A DNA stretch of 64,000 nt from Schizochytrium sp. TIO01 (Eukaryota > Sar > Bigyra > Thraustochytrida > Thraustochytriidae): assembly GCA_004764695.1 (NCBI GenBank), contig SMSO01000033.1:1627001-1691000 (forward strand). The letters are read 5' to 3'. The notes under the pieces are model-generated. The model searched no databases and was not told where the DNA came from. It saw only the letters and a program-made list of their open reading frames with translations. The position numbers and the translations under genes are program-made. This document shows, piece after piece, positions 35,890 through 47,450 of the stretch (the stretch's first letter is position 1; each line of letters opens with the position of its first letter).

Positions 35890-36402
35890 ATGGCAATCCA
35901 AACTCTGTACCAGCGCTTTGTGCAGGGCAACCGCCGCCGTAGTGTAAATGTGAACCACGTGCACCCTGGTGAACTTATTGAGGAGCCCGCTTTGGCTTCT
36001 TCTAATGTGAACGATCGTCCTGAGGTTTCAAGTGAAGTGAAGAAGAGGTCCATCTCTAAGAAGGCTTCCTCAACGTCGCGCGCTACCACAACCAAGGCCC
36101 CAGTTCGTGGAACTGCTCAACGTCCTATGCCGCAAAAGCTCACCTTGTACTGCTGGCAGGAGGGCTTTGGAGGCCACAAGCTTCCTGCGGCCACGATGGA
36201 TAGCGAGACAGTTTATGACTATGTAGCATCTAAGTGCAAGGTTCGCCCAACATTTGATGCTAGTGAGAGTGATTCTGATGCTGAATCTGTTACATCAGAA
36301 GAGGGGTATGCTAGCTTTGATTCGGACATGGAAGAAGACTCTGCGACTCTCCGTGCCCAGTCTTCTGCTTCATCGAAGCCTATCACGTGGAGAATGCCCT
36401 GA
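35890..36402 (+). CDS. Orphan 170-residue protein with Ser/Asp/Glu-rich tail
   Basis: The ATG at 35890 (MAIQTLYQRFVQGNRRRSV) is the first ATG in frame; the open frame extends a little further up only with a GTG. The N-terminal half is basic and Ser/Thr-rich (KKRSISKKASSTSRATT). A short block LTLYCWQEGFGGHKLPA with Cys, Trp and Gly looks like the conserved core. The tail is acidic with SD/SE pairs typical of casein kinase 2 sites, and ends in TWRMP. I do not recognise the family. A nuclear or regulatory protein is possible but not shown. Codon use resembles that of the neighbouring genes, which favours a real gene. Confidence 0.55.
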   Translation: MAIQTLYQRFVQGNRRRSVNVNHVHPGELIEEPALASSNVNDRPEVSSEVKKRSISKKASSTSRATTTKAPVRGTAQRPMPQKLTLYCWQEGFGGHKLPAATMDSETVYDYVASKCKVRPTFDASESDSDAESVTSEEGYASFDSDMEEDSATLRAQSSASSKPITWRMP

Positions 36403-36960
36403 ACGTTTTCTCATTTAATGCGCTCACGCTTGGACCTAAATTATTGTTGTCTGAACACCCCCTCTGATCAGTAATCTATCTTCGAATTTATCTACAATTA
36501 ATAGCTTTTATAAAATATTTCCTTTTCCAATCATTCCACATTTTTTGAACTCCAAGCTTGAAATCTATCGGATGCAAAGGGCTTATTTTTCACCAGAATT
36601 GTTCCTTTGCGGACTTTGCTTTTCTTATTTCCCTTCGGATTCAGACAGAAGCTCGAGGTTTGTTCCCTTTGGAGCTTTTCTTTGTAGAGGTCAACAGTAT
36701 GTGCAGATTTCATAATAGAAATTCGGCTCTGCTCAATTGTAAGATGGGAAGAGCCATCAGCAAGCTAAAGCGTGGTGTATGAATTATTTATTATGTGTAT
36801 TTTTTGCTTCTAAAAAGTGTTTGCATGCGCGGTTAGCGTGGCACGCTAGTCGCGCAATGGAGGGTGATATGTAACTAGATGAAGAGGAGCAGAAATGATC
36901 CAAATTGCATGCTGATCTTCTTGTTGCTGTCGCAAACCTGTTTCACGGCAAGTGCATGCA
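36403..36960. other. Convergent spacer between the orphan gene and the FHA gene
   Basis: 558 bases with no supported gene; presumably the 3' UTRs of both flanking genes. Small open frames here are mostly lysine- and phenylalanine-rich chance reads. Confidence 0.4.
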
Positions 36961-38019
36961 TTAGAGCATTTCGCTCTCCTCAGGAAACGATAAGTGTGTT
37001 TCTGAAGCGCTCGTCGCACTACTTCCATCCTCTTCTTTGTCATTTTCGTAGTGATGTGGCTGATGGCGTGATCCAGCATCTCGGTGATGACTTTTGGCAT
37101 GAGAAACACTGTGCGCATGATTGTGCATGCCTTCTGCTCCCTGTGACATTAAGAGGTGATCCAAGGCCTCCTGGAATTTGTCCAGATGCATCGCTTCAAT
37201 CGCCACATCCCGATCTTCATCTGAAATGGTAAGAGAATCCTCCAAGATTGCACGGGTCGTTTGCATAGCGCCAACCATGGCCTCAATAACCGCTGTCAAA
37301 TTTTCGTTAGCTGTTTTCAGGTCCAGAAGCGCATCTTCCGGTGAGTTGAAAATAGTGGTACCAGCATCATCTTCGTGGTCCTGCACATGGTCATGGTTAT
37401 GGTCATCGTCTTCATCATCATCATCTTCCTCTGGGGCACCTTCCTTAGTCAATTTGCGAAGATTTTCTACAGCAGCATCATTCATGTAAATGCTAGCAGC
37501 CAGCCGTGAAGCCTCAGAGGTAAGCTGCTCTTGTACCTTTTCTAGTGCCTGCCATTGCTCTGCACTCTTGCTTTGTTCCTCTCCTACATGATAAGAGCTC
37601 CCACTAAAGTTTGTGGATGGGTTCGCTTGAGTCTCGTTGATAGGTTGTGCAAGGTTACGTGGACTGTTCGGGTTAGGGTCTGCCACGATATTGAATACAA
37701 ATGCGTAATTTTTACGGTCAACGTCTTCGCAAGGGAGGACAACCTCGCTGCCATGGACTAGGCACACAGGCACACCGCGCTCTAGTCGCACACCATCAAC
37801 CCATGTGCCGTTCGACGAGGAGTCTTCGACCATGACCTCACGCAAGCCCTCAGGAGAGACCTTTTGTGAGATGGAAATATGTTTAGAGGAAATGTGCATA
37901 TCCGAGAGCACCAGCGAACATGATGGGTGACGGCCGAGCGTGAAGCTCGATCTTCGACCACTATCGAAGTGCAAAACCCAGTCGGGGTTACCCTCGCTCT
38001 GGAATTTTGCCCAAATCAT
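36961..38019 (-). CDS. FHA-domain protein with His/Asp-rich C-terminus
   Basis: 352 residues, intact, ATG at 38019. Residues about 22-110 form an FHA domain: FTLGRHPSCSLVLSD, ISSKHISI and VEDSSSNGTWVDGVRL carry the conserved GR, SxxH and SNGT(W) residues that bind phosphothreonine. After it come a helical, possibly coiled-coil region (about 150-190), an acidic-histidine block (EDDDDEDDDHNHDHVQDH), a second helical region and a His-rich tail (HNHAHSVSHAKSHH). No kinase, RING or BRCT domain is attached. FHA proteins read phosphothreonine marks in DNA-damage, cell-cycle or transport pathways; which applies here cannot be told. The His/Asp blocks might bind metal. Confidence 0.85.
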   Translation of the reverse strand: MIWAKFQSEGNPDWVLHFDSGRRSSFTLGRHPSCSLVLSDMHISSKHISISQKVSPEGLREVMVEDSSSNGTWVDGVRLERGVPVCLVHGSEVVLPCEDVDRKNYAFVFNIVADPNPNSPRNLAQPINETQANPSTNFSGSSYHVGEEQSKSAEQWQALEKVQEQLTSEASRLAASIYMNDAAVENLRKLTKEGAPEEDDDDEDDDHNHDHVQDHEDDAGTTIFNSPEDALLDLKTANENLTAVIEAMVGAMQTTRAILEDSLTISDEDRDVAIEAMHLDKFQEALDHLLMSQGAEGMHNHAHSVSHAKSHHRDAGSRHQPHHYENDKEEDGSSATSASETHLSFPEESEML

Positions 38020-41000
38020 CCTGCCTGGACCGCTTCAGCCTTTTCAAGCAAACAGCTCAGCTAGATCACGGTGTCCCACCTAATATCTCAACAACGCCGG
38101 CCCCTACAGAACTGAGGCCGACAGTCGTTGTCGCGAAAAATATTGCGCTCAGTTCTTTTTGTGTCTATTCCTATATTCCTCAAGATAGAGCTGGAGATAC
38201 GTCGAATTTGCCACAGCTGACCCAGTCTCAACGAGGATACAAGGTAAAGTTGGTCTCGATATAAATCTTCGAGATGGATTTAAAGGCAAGCTTGAAGAAG
38301 AAATCAAATATCTCAAGCTCTAGTTCGATCCCAGAACTCCCAAGATAATAGCACCTTGTAGTTGTTCACAGCAGCAGGGTTCCTTCCTTTCTTGAGCCTT
38401 CTTGAGTAAGTCCAAAAGTTCTGCAGCAACTGTTGTTGCTATTCCCCGTGATATTCGCAGCCCTCTCCCCAAGCCTGTACAAGCAAGAAACCCTTCTTGC
38501 CCCAGCTCAAGCGCGCGATTCGCTGCCTCAACTGTGTCAAATCTGCCAATTCGAGACCTGCTCGAAGGTGAGCAGAGCAACAGCTCCGACACCGAGCACA
38601 ATCTTGGTATCCGCTGCCACAGGTCTCCGGGCAGGCTTGCTCGCAGAACCTACGACGCAGTTCCGGGAGTCAGGTTGCGCAGAGGCTGCGGCGCTGCGGC
38701 GTAAGGCGAGTCTGGCCACGTCGCAGGCGTGGAAATGAAGTTGGAGCAGCAGAAGAAGCGACCTCCTGAAGAAAGAAGGAAACGAAGAAATTCGTCTTCT
38801 CTATTAAAAAGTTCCCTATTGATCCAATTGATCACTTCATAATGATTAATTTATTTTCGCTGCTATAGTTGTTATGGCAAAATAACGATGATGGCAATTT
38901 ATTTTCTTCAAAATAAGAGAATTAATTTATTCAAGTTATTCTTTCTTTCTTTCTCTTCAATCTTTTCTCGCCAGAACAAAAACTCGAAACAAAGGCAGCG
39001 AACTCAACCCTTTCGATCCCCTTAGCTTCTTGACGGTGGATGGATGGATGGATGAATGAGTCAATTGACCAGAGTAGAATGTCAATTATAAATGTGCCGC
39101 CCCGACCAACTCACCGGATACCGCGCGGAGCCGGCCTGAGAAAGATATGTGATAGAATGATGTAATGGGCGCTGCGATAGTCCGCCTCGCCTTATATATT
39201 GTATTATAACTAGGCGCTCAACTAGGTACCTTTTAAACTTATGTTTTGCCTCTGGAAAAAACGTTTTTATTTTAATTTCGTTTTAATTTCGTTTAATTTC
39301 AACTAATAATCTTAGTCAATTGATTAAGGGTGCCTTTTCCTCTTTGCTTTATTCAATATGCGATTGCCCCTTCTTTCCAATGAATCAAACCTAATAAATA
39401 TAATGTTTTACTGTTGCTTCTCCATAGCAACATAGGTCTCTCCATAAGAGTAGGTAAAATACCTACTTAGAGGAGTTATGGCTTGGGTCAGTCAATAGGA
39501 CCATCCCTCACACGCAGTTGGAGATGATAGCAACGAGGAGTTTTGGGCCAGAGCCGACGGCGCAAGGGTCAATGCACATAGTGCTCTCAGAAATGGCTGC
39601 CGTGCCTCGAGTATTCTGCACCCAATCGTCAGCTATAAGTTGACGTTTGGCATGCTTTGGTTTCTTTTCTTTTTTCTCAATCGTGCTGTTTTTACCTTAT
39701 GGTGAATTTCTTTCATTTCGATTTGGCCGATTCTTTTGCAGTTTTCCATCTAAATTTATCTAACTCTTTTTCTTTTCTTTTTTTCTTGTTTTTTCTTTTG
39801 CGTTGGTCGCCCCGGTGGAATGAATCCATGCCCTCATTTGACGCTGCCAGCGGCCAAAACTCGCGCCCAGGGAAGCGTAGGGCGCGCGGATTTCGAGAGA
39901 ATGTAGCGAGCCCATGGCACATACCTGGACCCGAAAAACACGGCCTCGTCGGCGCGATGGAGGCCCTGGAAAGACCGAGTTTCGGAATTTCGACCTGCAT
40001 TTTGGCTGGCCAGATTTGCCTCACTATGGTCGAGCGATTCCCGAAACCTGACAACTTGGCCGCCCCAGAGAATCCATGGAGACCTCAGCACCAACTGCAT
40101 GCCGACAAGACTCTGCGGAAAGACCAAGGAGCTCGAAACCTTCCCGTCCTCAATGCCTGAGATAGTTTGTGATGACTTGAGGCTGGTGCATCCGGTGCTT
40201 CGTTGATTGCCCATCGTCACATCGTCCAATCGTCACTCAGTCATCTATTCCCCAGATATCTCTTCAAGTTGAGCGCGGAGTTCTTGGGGCTGCCAGACCT
40301 GCTACCCCAGAGTCCTTGAGCAGGGCAGTTCTCGTTGTTATTTCGCTATCTCAGTCTCATACAATTAGAGACCAGCTTTTCACGAAATGGCAGTGGATTG
40401 ACGCAGGATGTCGAAGCTAGCGATAGACATCCTGCAGTTTGCTGGTATTGAATCACTATTTAGATGAACGTCGAACGAATGAATATGGGCAAAGAGGTTG
40501 GTTCTCCAGGGGAGTAGAGTATCAAATAGAAGCAGCGCTTGCGATGAATACGGTCATTCTGAGTCCACCTCTCATGTAACAGATATGTGATGCCTAGGCA
40601 AGGCCTATGCACTTCGCCGATGCTATTAAATGACAGTAAATGGATACGAGACACGGACTTACTTCCGACATCAAAGCGGCCAATTCCAAAACCATTGTGT
40701 TCCAACATCATAAACTTTGGACCTTACTTTTCCTCTCCATAATTCAATTCACGAAACTTTTGATGTTTGCTCTATTGCACCATGGTAACTTCACTATCTC
40801 CGAACTCTCGGCGTGCCGTCATCTTTTTCGAGGTCACTCGAAATTCACTTCTTCTACCGGTCAATCGTCAGGTAACATTGAGAGACATGCCGTAAAGGAA
40901 AAGGTCTATTTATCTCCGACCCGTTAGACCACTTTAGGGGCGCGGGATTATCAAGGGAACCCATTTTGTGTGCACTCCGCGGAGAGGCGGGAACTCCATT

Positions 41001-41360
41001 CTCATGTGGGTATGATATGATCATCGATAGTACTGAAGTTCTGCTTGCCAGATGGCCAGCGAATCCATCAGCGCGTGCAAGCGATTGTAGCAACTAGTGG
41101 AGAATAGAGTTTTTTGCCGGACCTGTACACAGCAAGTTTGTACAGGAATTGTTCTTCTCTGGTGTCAGAAACAAGGGAGAGGCGAAAAAAGACAGGTTAA
41201 GACGGAGGAACAAACCAACTCAGTAGCAGCAGCAGTAAAAAGGATAAGCAGCATAGGGTCGAGGAAGAGCAGTAGTAGGCACACATTTTCTGTTCTGTGA
41301 ATCCTTGAGACAAATTATTTGGCGAGAAAAAGTCGCAAAACGTAGAATCGAGAGTTTGCC
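38020..41360. other. 3.3 kb gene-poor stretch
   Basis: The stretch contains the FHA gene promoter, one doubtful small gene near 38.3-38.8 kb, AT-rich sequence around 38.84-38.95 and 39.25-39.35 kb, a (GGAT)n tract at 39037-39056 and a more GC-rich island near 39.82-40.15 kb. Open frames over the island exist on both strands, but the longest plus frame starts with TTG, and none shows a known motif. Confidence 0.45.
38320..38783 (-). CDS. Doubtful small gene, frame-broken or split
   Basis: Two minus-strand frames abut. The upstream one (to about 38537) reads ARLALRRSAAASAQPDSR, then DTKIVLGVGAVALLTFEQ, like a mitochondrial presequence plus one hydrophobic segment. The downstream one (from about 38560 to 38320) reads GRFDTVEAANRALELGQEGF and TTVAAELLDLLKKAQERKEP. 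Skipping one base near 38555 joins them. A pyrimidine-rich acceptor (TTTCCTTCTTTCTTCAG) sits near 38783, and no ATG is found, so an upstream exon would be needed. It could equally be a chance frame. Confidence 0.25.
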
Positions 41361-42722
41361 ATGGAGCCTACGCTTGAGGAGAAAGATGATTCGTACGGGA
41401 TCTCAGTCCCTGCAACAACGCAAACTCGCGTCGGGGAAGATTTCGAAGAAGCTAACCTCAATACCAGCACGATGAACATGCCAAAGTCTGCTCGGAACGC
41501 GGCCTTTACAGAATTTGGCTACGGCTTGTCTACACCCTCACTCGTTGCTCTTCTTGAACCAGATGCATCCCTTCCTAAGGGGGCACTTCCACAACTTGAC
41601 TTGCCGCAGCGAGTTGGACACCCAACAACAATAAAGGCCCCTCCCCGAGACGCCATGTCTAGCCGAGATGCCCGCATTTTGCAGGTTTTTGGTGCAAGTG
41701 CTGTTGAACAGCAACGCAACTCGACGAAGGACTCTCGACACGCAAAGACGTCAGGCTCTTCAGCTCGGAAGGCAGTTCAACAAAATAATAACACTGCAGT
41801 CTCACGGCTTCGAGACCTTGAAATGCTAGCCAAGTCAAGTCGCCGTGCAGGGAAATTAGTGCAAGAAGCTCATGCAGTTTACTCTCGTGCAGTTCTTTTC
41901 GATAATTTAGAGCGTTGGACCAAAGCTATTGCATCTTATGAACACTTTCTTGATCTTTCTGAGCGTCTTAGAGATGCAGAAGGGGCTGCAGTTGCATATA
42001 ACTGCCTTGGTGTCGCCTATTTTCATGCCGCTGTTGGAGGCGCGGAAGCTTCTTCAAGAGCTGTGGGCCTTGCAGAAGACACAGAAGGCCAGGAAGAGGC
42101 GGAAAACAACAAAGGAGAGAAAGTTTCATATCAAAAGTCTGGCGAAGTTGAGAGTAAGACTACCGATCTTAAAACGCATTTATCATCTGAGCAATTACGC
42201 TTGTTGGAATCTTCCCTCTCCTTTCACCAAAGCCACCTTGACTCTGCTGATGAGGCAGGACAATTTGTTGCATTGTGTAATTTAGGCTTAGTATATTCCA
42301 GGCTGAGGGAATTTGAGCGTGCAATAGATGCCCATCAACGGGCCCTCCGACTCGCAATTGATTTACGGAGCCCACATGGACAGAGCCTTGCCGTGGGGAA
42401 TCTTGCTCTATGCAGTGCTGAGATGGGAGATTTCGATACGGCTCGCGCTTGCATGGATAAACATCTCCAACTAGTTCGCGACCTGCACAACCCAGAAGCT
42501 GAGACCCTTGCATGCCAACAACTTGGCCAATTAGCCAACCGAGCGGGTCACTTCGAAGAAGCAGCAGAATACTTTGAAATGGCGCGCAGGATTGCAACAG
42601 AGTCAGGGGACCGAGGAATGCTAAAACTCATCAACTGTAGTATTGGGGTTTCCCACGGTAATGTTCGAATGCAAGAGTATCTTCAGAAGCTAGCCCAAGA
42701 TTTCAAAGGATCCAATGAATAA
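41361..42722 (+). CDS. TPR-repeat protein
   Basis: 453 residues, intact, ATG at 41361. Residues 1-150 are low complexity and probably disordered. From about 175 to 430 there are tetratricopeptide repeats: AVAYNCLGVAYFHAAV, FVALCNLGLVYSRLREFERA, SLAVGNLALCSAEMGDFDTA and TLACQQLGQLANRAGHFEEA show the W/L-G-Y-A-F-A-P pattern, with an acidic, lysine-rich insert between the first and second. TPR arrays form helical scaffolds for protein binding. The extended 'ID.HQRAL.LA' units recall GPSM2-like or TTC29-like axonemal proteins, but I cannot decide between them. No enzyme domain is attached. Confidence 0.75.
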   Translation: MEPTLEEKDDSYGISVPATTQTRVGEDFEEANLNTSTMNMPKSARNAAFTEFGYGLSTPSLVALLEPDASLPKGALPQLDLPQRVGHPTTIKAPPRDAMSSRDARILQVFGASAVEQQRNSTKDSRHAKTSGSSARKAVQQNNNTAVSRLRDLEMLAKSSRRAGKLVQEAHAVYSRAVLFDNLERWTKAIASYEHFLDLSERLRDAEGAAVAYNCLGVAYFHAAVGGAEASSRAVGLAEDTEGQEEAENNKGEKVSYQKSGEVESKTTDLKTHLSSEQLRLLESSLSFHQSHLDSADEAGQFVALCNLGLVYSRLREFERAIDAHQRALRLAIDLRSPHGQSLAVGNLALCSAEMGDFDTARACMDKHLQLVRDLHNPEAETLACQQLGQLANRAGHFEEAAEYFEMARRIATESGDRGMLKLINCSIGVSHGNVRMQEYLQKLAQDFKGSNE

Positions 42723-43080
42723 TTATGAAACCAAATATTATTGTAAAACAGCTTCGTTGGATGTATAGTATCTTAGTACGACCAAAATAAGCTATGAAGG
42801 GTAGGGAATGAACGTGTCCACTTTTAAAATGTTTCACTTTCCCTGCTTTATAACAGTAACAAGATTATGTCTCACTCAGAGGGTTGGGAATCTCGGAAAT
42901 GCCGGAAATGCTTTCTACGCATATGAAAACTAAAAACTAAAAACTATAAAAATCAGATTCTATCTTTAAATTCTCTAATTCTTCGTAGAATTGTCTGAGC
43001 AAAACATAATATAGTCACAGAACGACACATGGGTCTGGCGAATAGCATACCGTATGGCTACAAGCTACATATAGATCAAG
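42723..43080. other. Convergent spacer
   Basis: 358 AT-rich bases between two gene ends; no gene or repeat seen. Confidence 0.4.
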
Positions 43081-46000
43081 CTACTTCTTTTCATCAGCGT
43101 CTGCTCCGACTGCCTCAGTCACGGAAATAGGCTTATTGTTTTTATCTGCAAGATAGCTGACCATGTTCCACAGATTTTCATCGTCTGCAAGGCGCGGCTT
43201 CTGAGAGCGACGACGTCGGATGAATAGAGCAGTACCTACAAACAAAGCCGCGATACCAACGCCTCCACCCACAGCAATACCAATAATCATTCCCGTAGAT
43301 GCTCCCTCATCTTCATCATACGAAGGCATTGCAGCTGATAAAACCTGAACATAATCAATATCAGAAGCTGCAAGCTGGGCTTTCAGGACGTTCTGACCCT
43401 TGTTTGTGTTGAGCATCTTCTGAATAACACCCTGTTTTACGTTCAGCATTCGAAAAGCCACAACGAGATCCCCGTTTGAATCTTCTACAGCTCGGAAGTC
43501 TAACAGCTTTGTACCGCAGTTCACGTTGCTTAAGCTAGTGAGTTTAGAAATTGTTTTGGCCAAAGCCTTACAAACTGCACTGAGGAATGTATTCGTACTT
43601 TGTTTGGAAGAGTCGTATGCGATTGGGAAACTAAGCCCACCATACTTGTATGTCGGACTTAACCCAATGTATCCTACATCAACATTTGCAAACCCACTCT
43701 TAGCGTTTAACTCGGTTGCAATACTGCTTGTGAAGTCACTGCTGCTTGATGCTACTTCGCTAGATATGGACTCTTCATCGCTATTATCTTCAAACAATGC
43801 ATAGAAGATTACACGTACTTCATTGTACGGACGTGTGGTGTCCAGCTTTCGACGGTTTGAGTTACCTGATCGAAGCTCTAAGCTATTACCGATTAGAGTT
43901 CGAGGTCTAGCTGGAATGTTTACAAGTAGACTAGGATTTACTGCTTCATATTGAAATCGTTTCTGGTATAGCTGGCGGCGACGTCGTCCACCTGAGTTTG
44001 GTGCACTTGTTCGTTGTGAGAGAATGCTGTATCCATAACCTTCGTCTTCAGTATACTGCCATTCGCTTTCCTCAGTTGTCGGGCTTGGTGTATGGGAATC
44101 GTACGCTTCTTCATTTGCAGTATAATCATCTGATTCGGTAGGGCTGCGAGTCTCGCCTTCCACAGTTGGGCTTAGCGTGGTAGGTCTCTTGTCGGGCTAC
44201 GAGTTTCACCTTCTACAGTTGGGCTGTATGTCTGGGAGTCATAAGGGCTTTCACCATAATCATCGGTTGTAGGGCTACGAGTCTCGCCTTCCACAGTTGG
44301 GCTGTATGTCTGGGAGTCATAAGGGCTTTCACCATAATCATCGGTTGTAGGGCTGCGAGTCTCGCCTTCCACAGTTGGGCTGAGCGTGGTAGGTCTCTTG
44401 GTCGGACTACGAGTTTCACCTTCTACAGTTGGGCTGTACGTCTGGGAGTCGTAAGGGCTTTCACCATAATCATCGGTTGTAGGGCTACGAGTCTCGCCTT
44501 CCACAGTTGGGCTGAGCGTGGTAGGTCTCTTGGTCGGGCTACGAGTTTCACCTTCTACAGTTGGGCTGTACGTCTGGGAGTCGTAAGGGCTTTCACCATA
44601 ATCATCGGTTGTAGGGCTACGAGTCTCGCCCTCTACAGTTGGGCTTAGCGTGGTAGGTCTCTTGGTCGGACTACGAGTTTCACCTTCTACAGTTGGGCTG
44701 TATGTCTGGGAGTCGTAAGGGCTTTCACCATAATCATCGGTTGTAGGGCTGCGAGTCTCGCCTTCCACAGTTGGGCTTAGCGTGGTAGGTCTCTTGGTCG
44801 GGCTACGAGTTTCACCTTCTACAGTTGGGCTGTATGTCTGGGAGTCGTAAGGGCTTTCACCATAATCATCGGTTGTAGGGCTACGAGTCTCGCCCTCTAC
44901 AGTTGGGCTTAGCGTGGTAGGTCTCTTGGTCGGACTACGAGTCTCGCCTTCCATGGTTGGGCTTCTGGTTCCCTCACTGCTGTCGTACGGGTTCTCTTCA
45001 TCGCCACTATCATAAGTATCCCCGGTAGGACTCGCTGTAGGAGCTTGGGAGCTACTTGTGCTGGAGTCACTAGGACTTGGGGTGAGGTTCCTCGAGTCAC
45101 TGGGACTTGGAGTAGGGCTTGGTGTTGTTGGAGATGTTGGACCACTTGGGTGGAAAGTTGGCTCATTTGTCTTACCGCGAGTAGTTGGCTGCGCTGTTGG
45201 CGCTTTGGTTGGACTTGTTGGACTCGGTGTTGTAGGTGAGCGAGTTGGAGAAGGCGTCACGCCTGGAGTAGTAACTGGTGCGGTAGTAGAACCACGAATT
45301 GTTGGTGAAGGAGTTGGATTAATGTTCGTTGGCGCAGGAGTTCCAACCACTGGAGCTGCAGTAGGCAACAAATAGTCAACTTCGAAATGAAAACGTGCAT
45401 CAACACCTGAAATTGCGTTACATTGTGTGGTAGTTCCGCATGAACCGTCGTTTGAGCATTGAACAATACGGATTGCACTGGTGAAGAGGAGAGGATGCGA
45501 AATTGCCGAGATCGAAAGCTGGCCATTACATAGAGGATATGATTCAGGGATGGCCAGATAGTCAGTCCAAGTACCGTCTTCGTCTTCATATTGCAAAGTA
45601 ACACCAGACTGGCAGTCGTTTAGACTCGTTGGAAGTTCCTCAGTCGAGTTAGCACATGTCCCATTAGAGCTTGTGCTGGCAGTAGAGAGGTAGTCCGTAA
45701 TGATATCCTCATATCCAAAATCATTGATATTGTTGACGCACTTGCTTCGCGCACTTTCAAGAGAGCTTGTTACTGAGCAAAATCCCTCTGCAAGCTCTCG
45801 GTTGGCAAAGAGAGTAATGCAATCCTCGGCGTCAACGTTCGGAAAACTGTAGGCGTTGCAGAATGCAACGAAGCAATCATCCAGAGAGTTTGCGGTATAT
45901 CCAGCACCACAGAGCAGACTTGTGTAGTTAAGGGCTAGTTCCTCGCTCCAAGCAGGTTGGATGGTTGCACAAACAGCCTCGATTGCAAGGTGCTCAGTGT

Positions 46001-47450
46001 ATGACTCAAGTGCATATTTATCAGACGAGTCAACCAACACGTCATTGTAACAAAACCCACCAAGATTTGTACGTTCCGTAAATTCATCCGGTTCAATGAG
46101 TGATTCAACATTGATACGGTAATTGCCATACTTGTTACTCTTTTTGGGATTGCGTGTGCCGGTGCAGCGGATGACGGCCATAATTCCTGTGTTACCGTCT
46201 GCAATGTACCATAAAACATCAAAACTACTAGTCGTTGTGACGCGCGACCAGGATGAAGTCCACGAGGGAGCGTCACTCATGTCGCCATCGCTCCATACCC
46301 ATGAGTCAAGGTCAGTGCCAGAAATGCATGCAGAGGCAGATAGATAAAAGGTTCCATTTGCAGTCGTCATATTAACTGAACGGATAACACCACGTTCACG
46401 CTGGGTGATGCTGAAGCCAAAAGTATCAGCCTCGTACATTGTAATACTTGATACGTCAGAATTTGTGTCTACTTGACAGGGAGACCCATCGTGCCAGTTT
46501 GAGCTCCAATCCTGCTTCCACTTGCAAGCTTTGCCGGTATGGTCAACGCGGTCCTTGCATGCGAACTTTGTGATGGAGCACTCTTTTTCTGTCCGTGTAT
46601 CACGCCCATCACAAAGACGCCAGGAGGTCTCTGTGCCATTAAAAGAGACACAATGAGGATCACCATAACATGTGCATTGCTTGCAGCAAGTTGATTCAGT
46701 ACCAGCTTCGACGAACCCTACAATCAAATTAAGTGTAGCATTGTATGCCTCTGGCTCGCGAAGGGCCGCACATCGTTCACTGTCTCCATTTTCAACATCC
46801 TCACAAAATGCTTCGACGAGGCCAACCGAACGACATGCTCCTGTTGAAAGATCAATAGTCTGGCAGTCATCTGTTGTGACAGTGTCTTCAAGTGGACAGC
46901 ATTGGCTAAGCTCAGGCAAGATGACAGGTGCAGACCAATTACTTACAGACGAGATCATAACGGGATCATCACCACAAAGGGGTGCCTCGCCACAGGAGCT
47001 GTCACTTTCAATGGAGTATAAATACACAGCATTGGCACCGAGACTTTCCACAATGGCATCTTCTATGGAAGTCTGCATGCTCGATGAAATTGATGATGCT
47101 CGGTCCATATTAAACACCATAAGGCCCTCAGATGCTACGTATGGCGCTGTTGTTTCCAGAGGGCTCAGGGTAGGCGCAGGCGTGGGTGGTTCTGGACCAC
47201 AATATTCAGTATCTGCGTCATAGTATGCACAATTTTCCAAGCATCGAGCCTCGCTCGTAGCAAGACTGTCACAGCTGGTACAACTCGATATGTAAGTGTC
47301 TGTCTCCAGTGTCACAATCCAAGCACAATATTCATCTGCAAGGCACGTGGATGAGCTTGTTAGGCCCGAACAATCGTCTGTGGAGGCTTGCACAATTGCG
47401 GCCAGAACAGCCACGACGCATGCCGCAACAGGTGCCACCCGTCTTGGCAT
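43081..47450 (-). CDS. Type I membrane protein with vWD-like segment and PT-rich tandem repeats (one frame break)
   Basis: I take the ATG at 47450 because MPRRVAPVAACVVAVLAAIV is a clean signal peptide; an ATG ten codons earlier (47480) is also open. Order: Cys-rich head (CLADEYCAWI, CTSCDS); a region ending in CTCYGDPHCVSFNG, the signature of the von Willebrand D start, near residue 260, with many paired cysteines after it; a Thr/Pro/Ser spacer of PTPSPT type; the 44-residue tandem repeats; a folded extracellular part; a transmembrane span (MIIGIAVGGGVGIAALFVGT) with RRRR stop-transfer; and a short tail ending EKK. About 1,456 residues if the base missing at 44190/44191 is allowed for. A cell-surface or adhesion role is likely, with the PT-rich stalk probably glycosylated. 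The exact family is not recognised. Confidence 0.75.
44200..44965 (-). repeat. 132-bp in-frame tandem repeat (44 residues) within the membrane protein
   Basis: Unit starts spaced exactly 132 bases apart (44297, 44429, 44561, 44693, 44825) give about five full copies of YSPTVEGETRSPTKRPTTLS followed by PTVEGETRSPTTDDYGESPY. One copy (44219-44297) is 78 bases and lacks the KRPTT half. Copies differ by only scattered, mostly third-position changes, so expansion is recent. Both period lengths are multiples of three, as expected under selection for an open frame. Confidence 0.9.

Noticed and set aside
39657-40229. Open frames on both strands in the GC-richer island
   Set aside because: The longest plus frame lacks an ATG start, frames on both strands are equally open, and no domain is visible.
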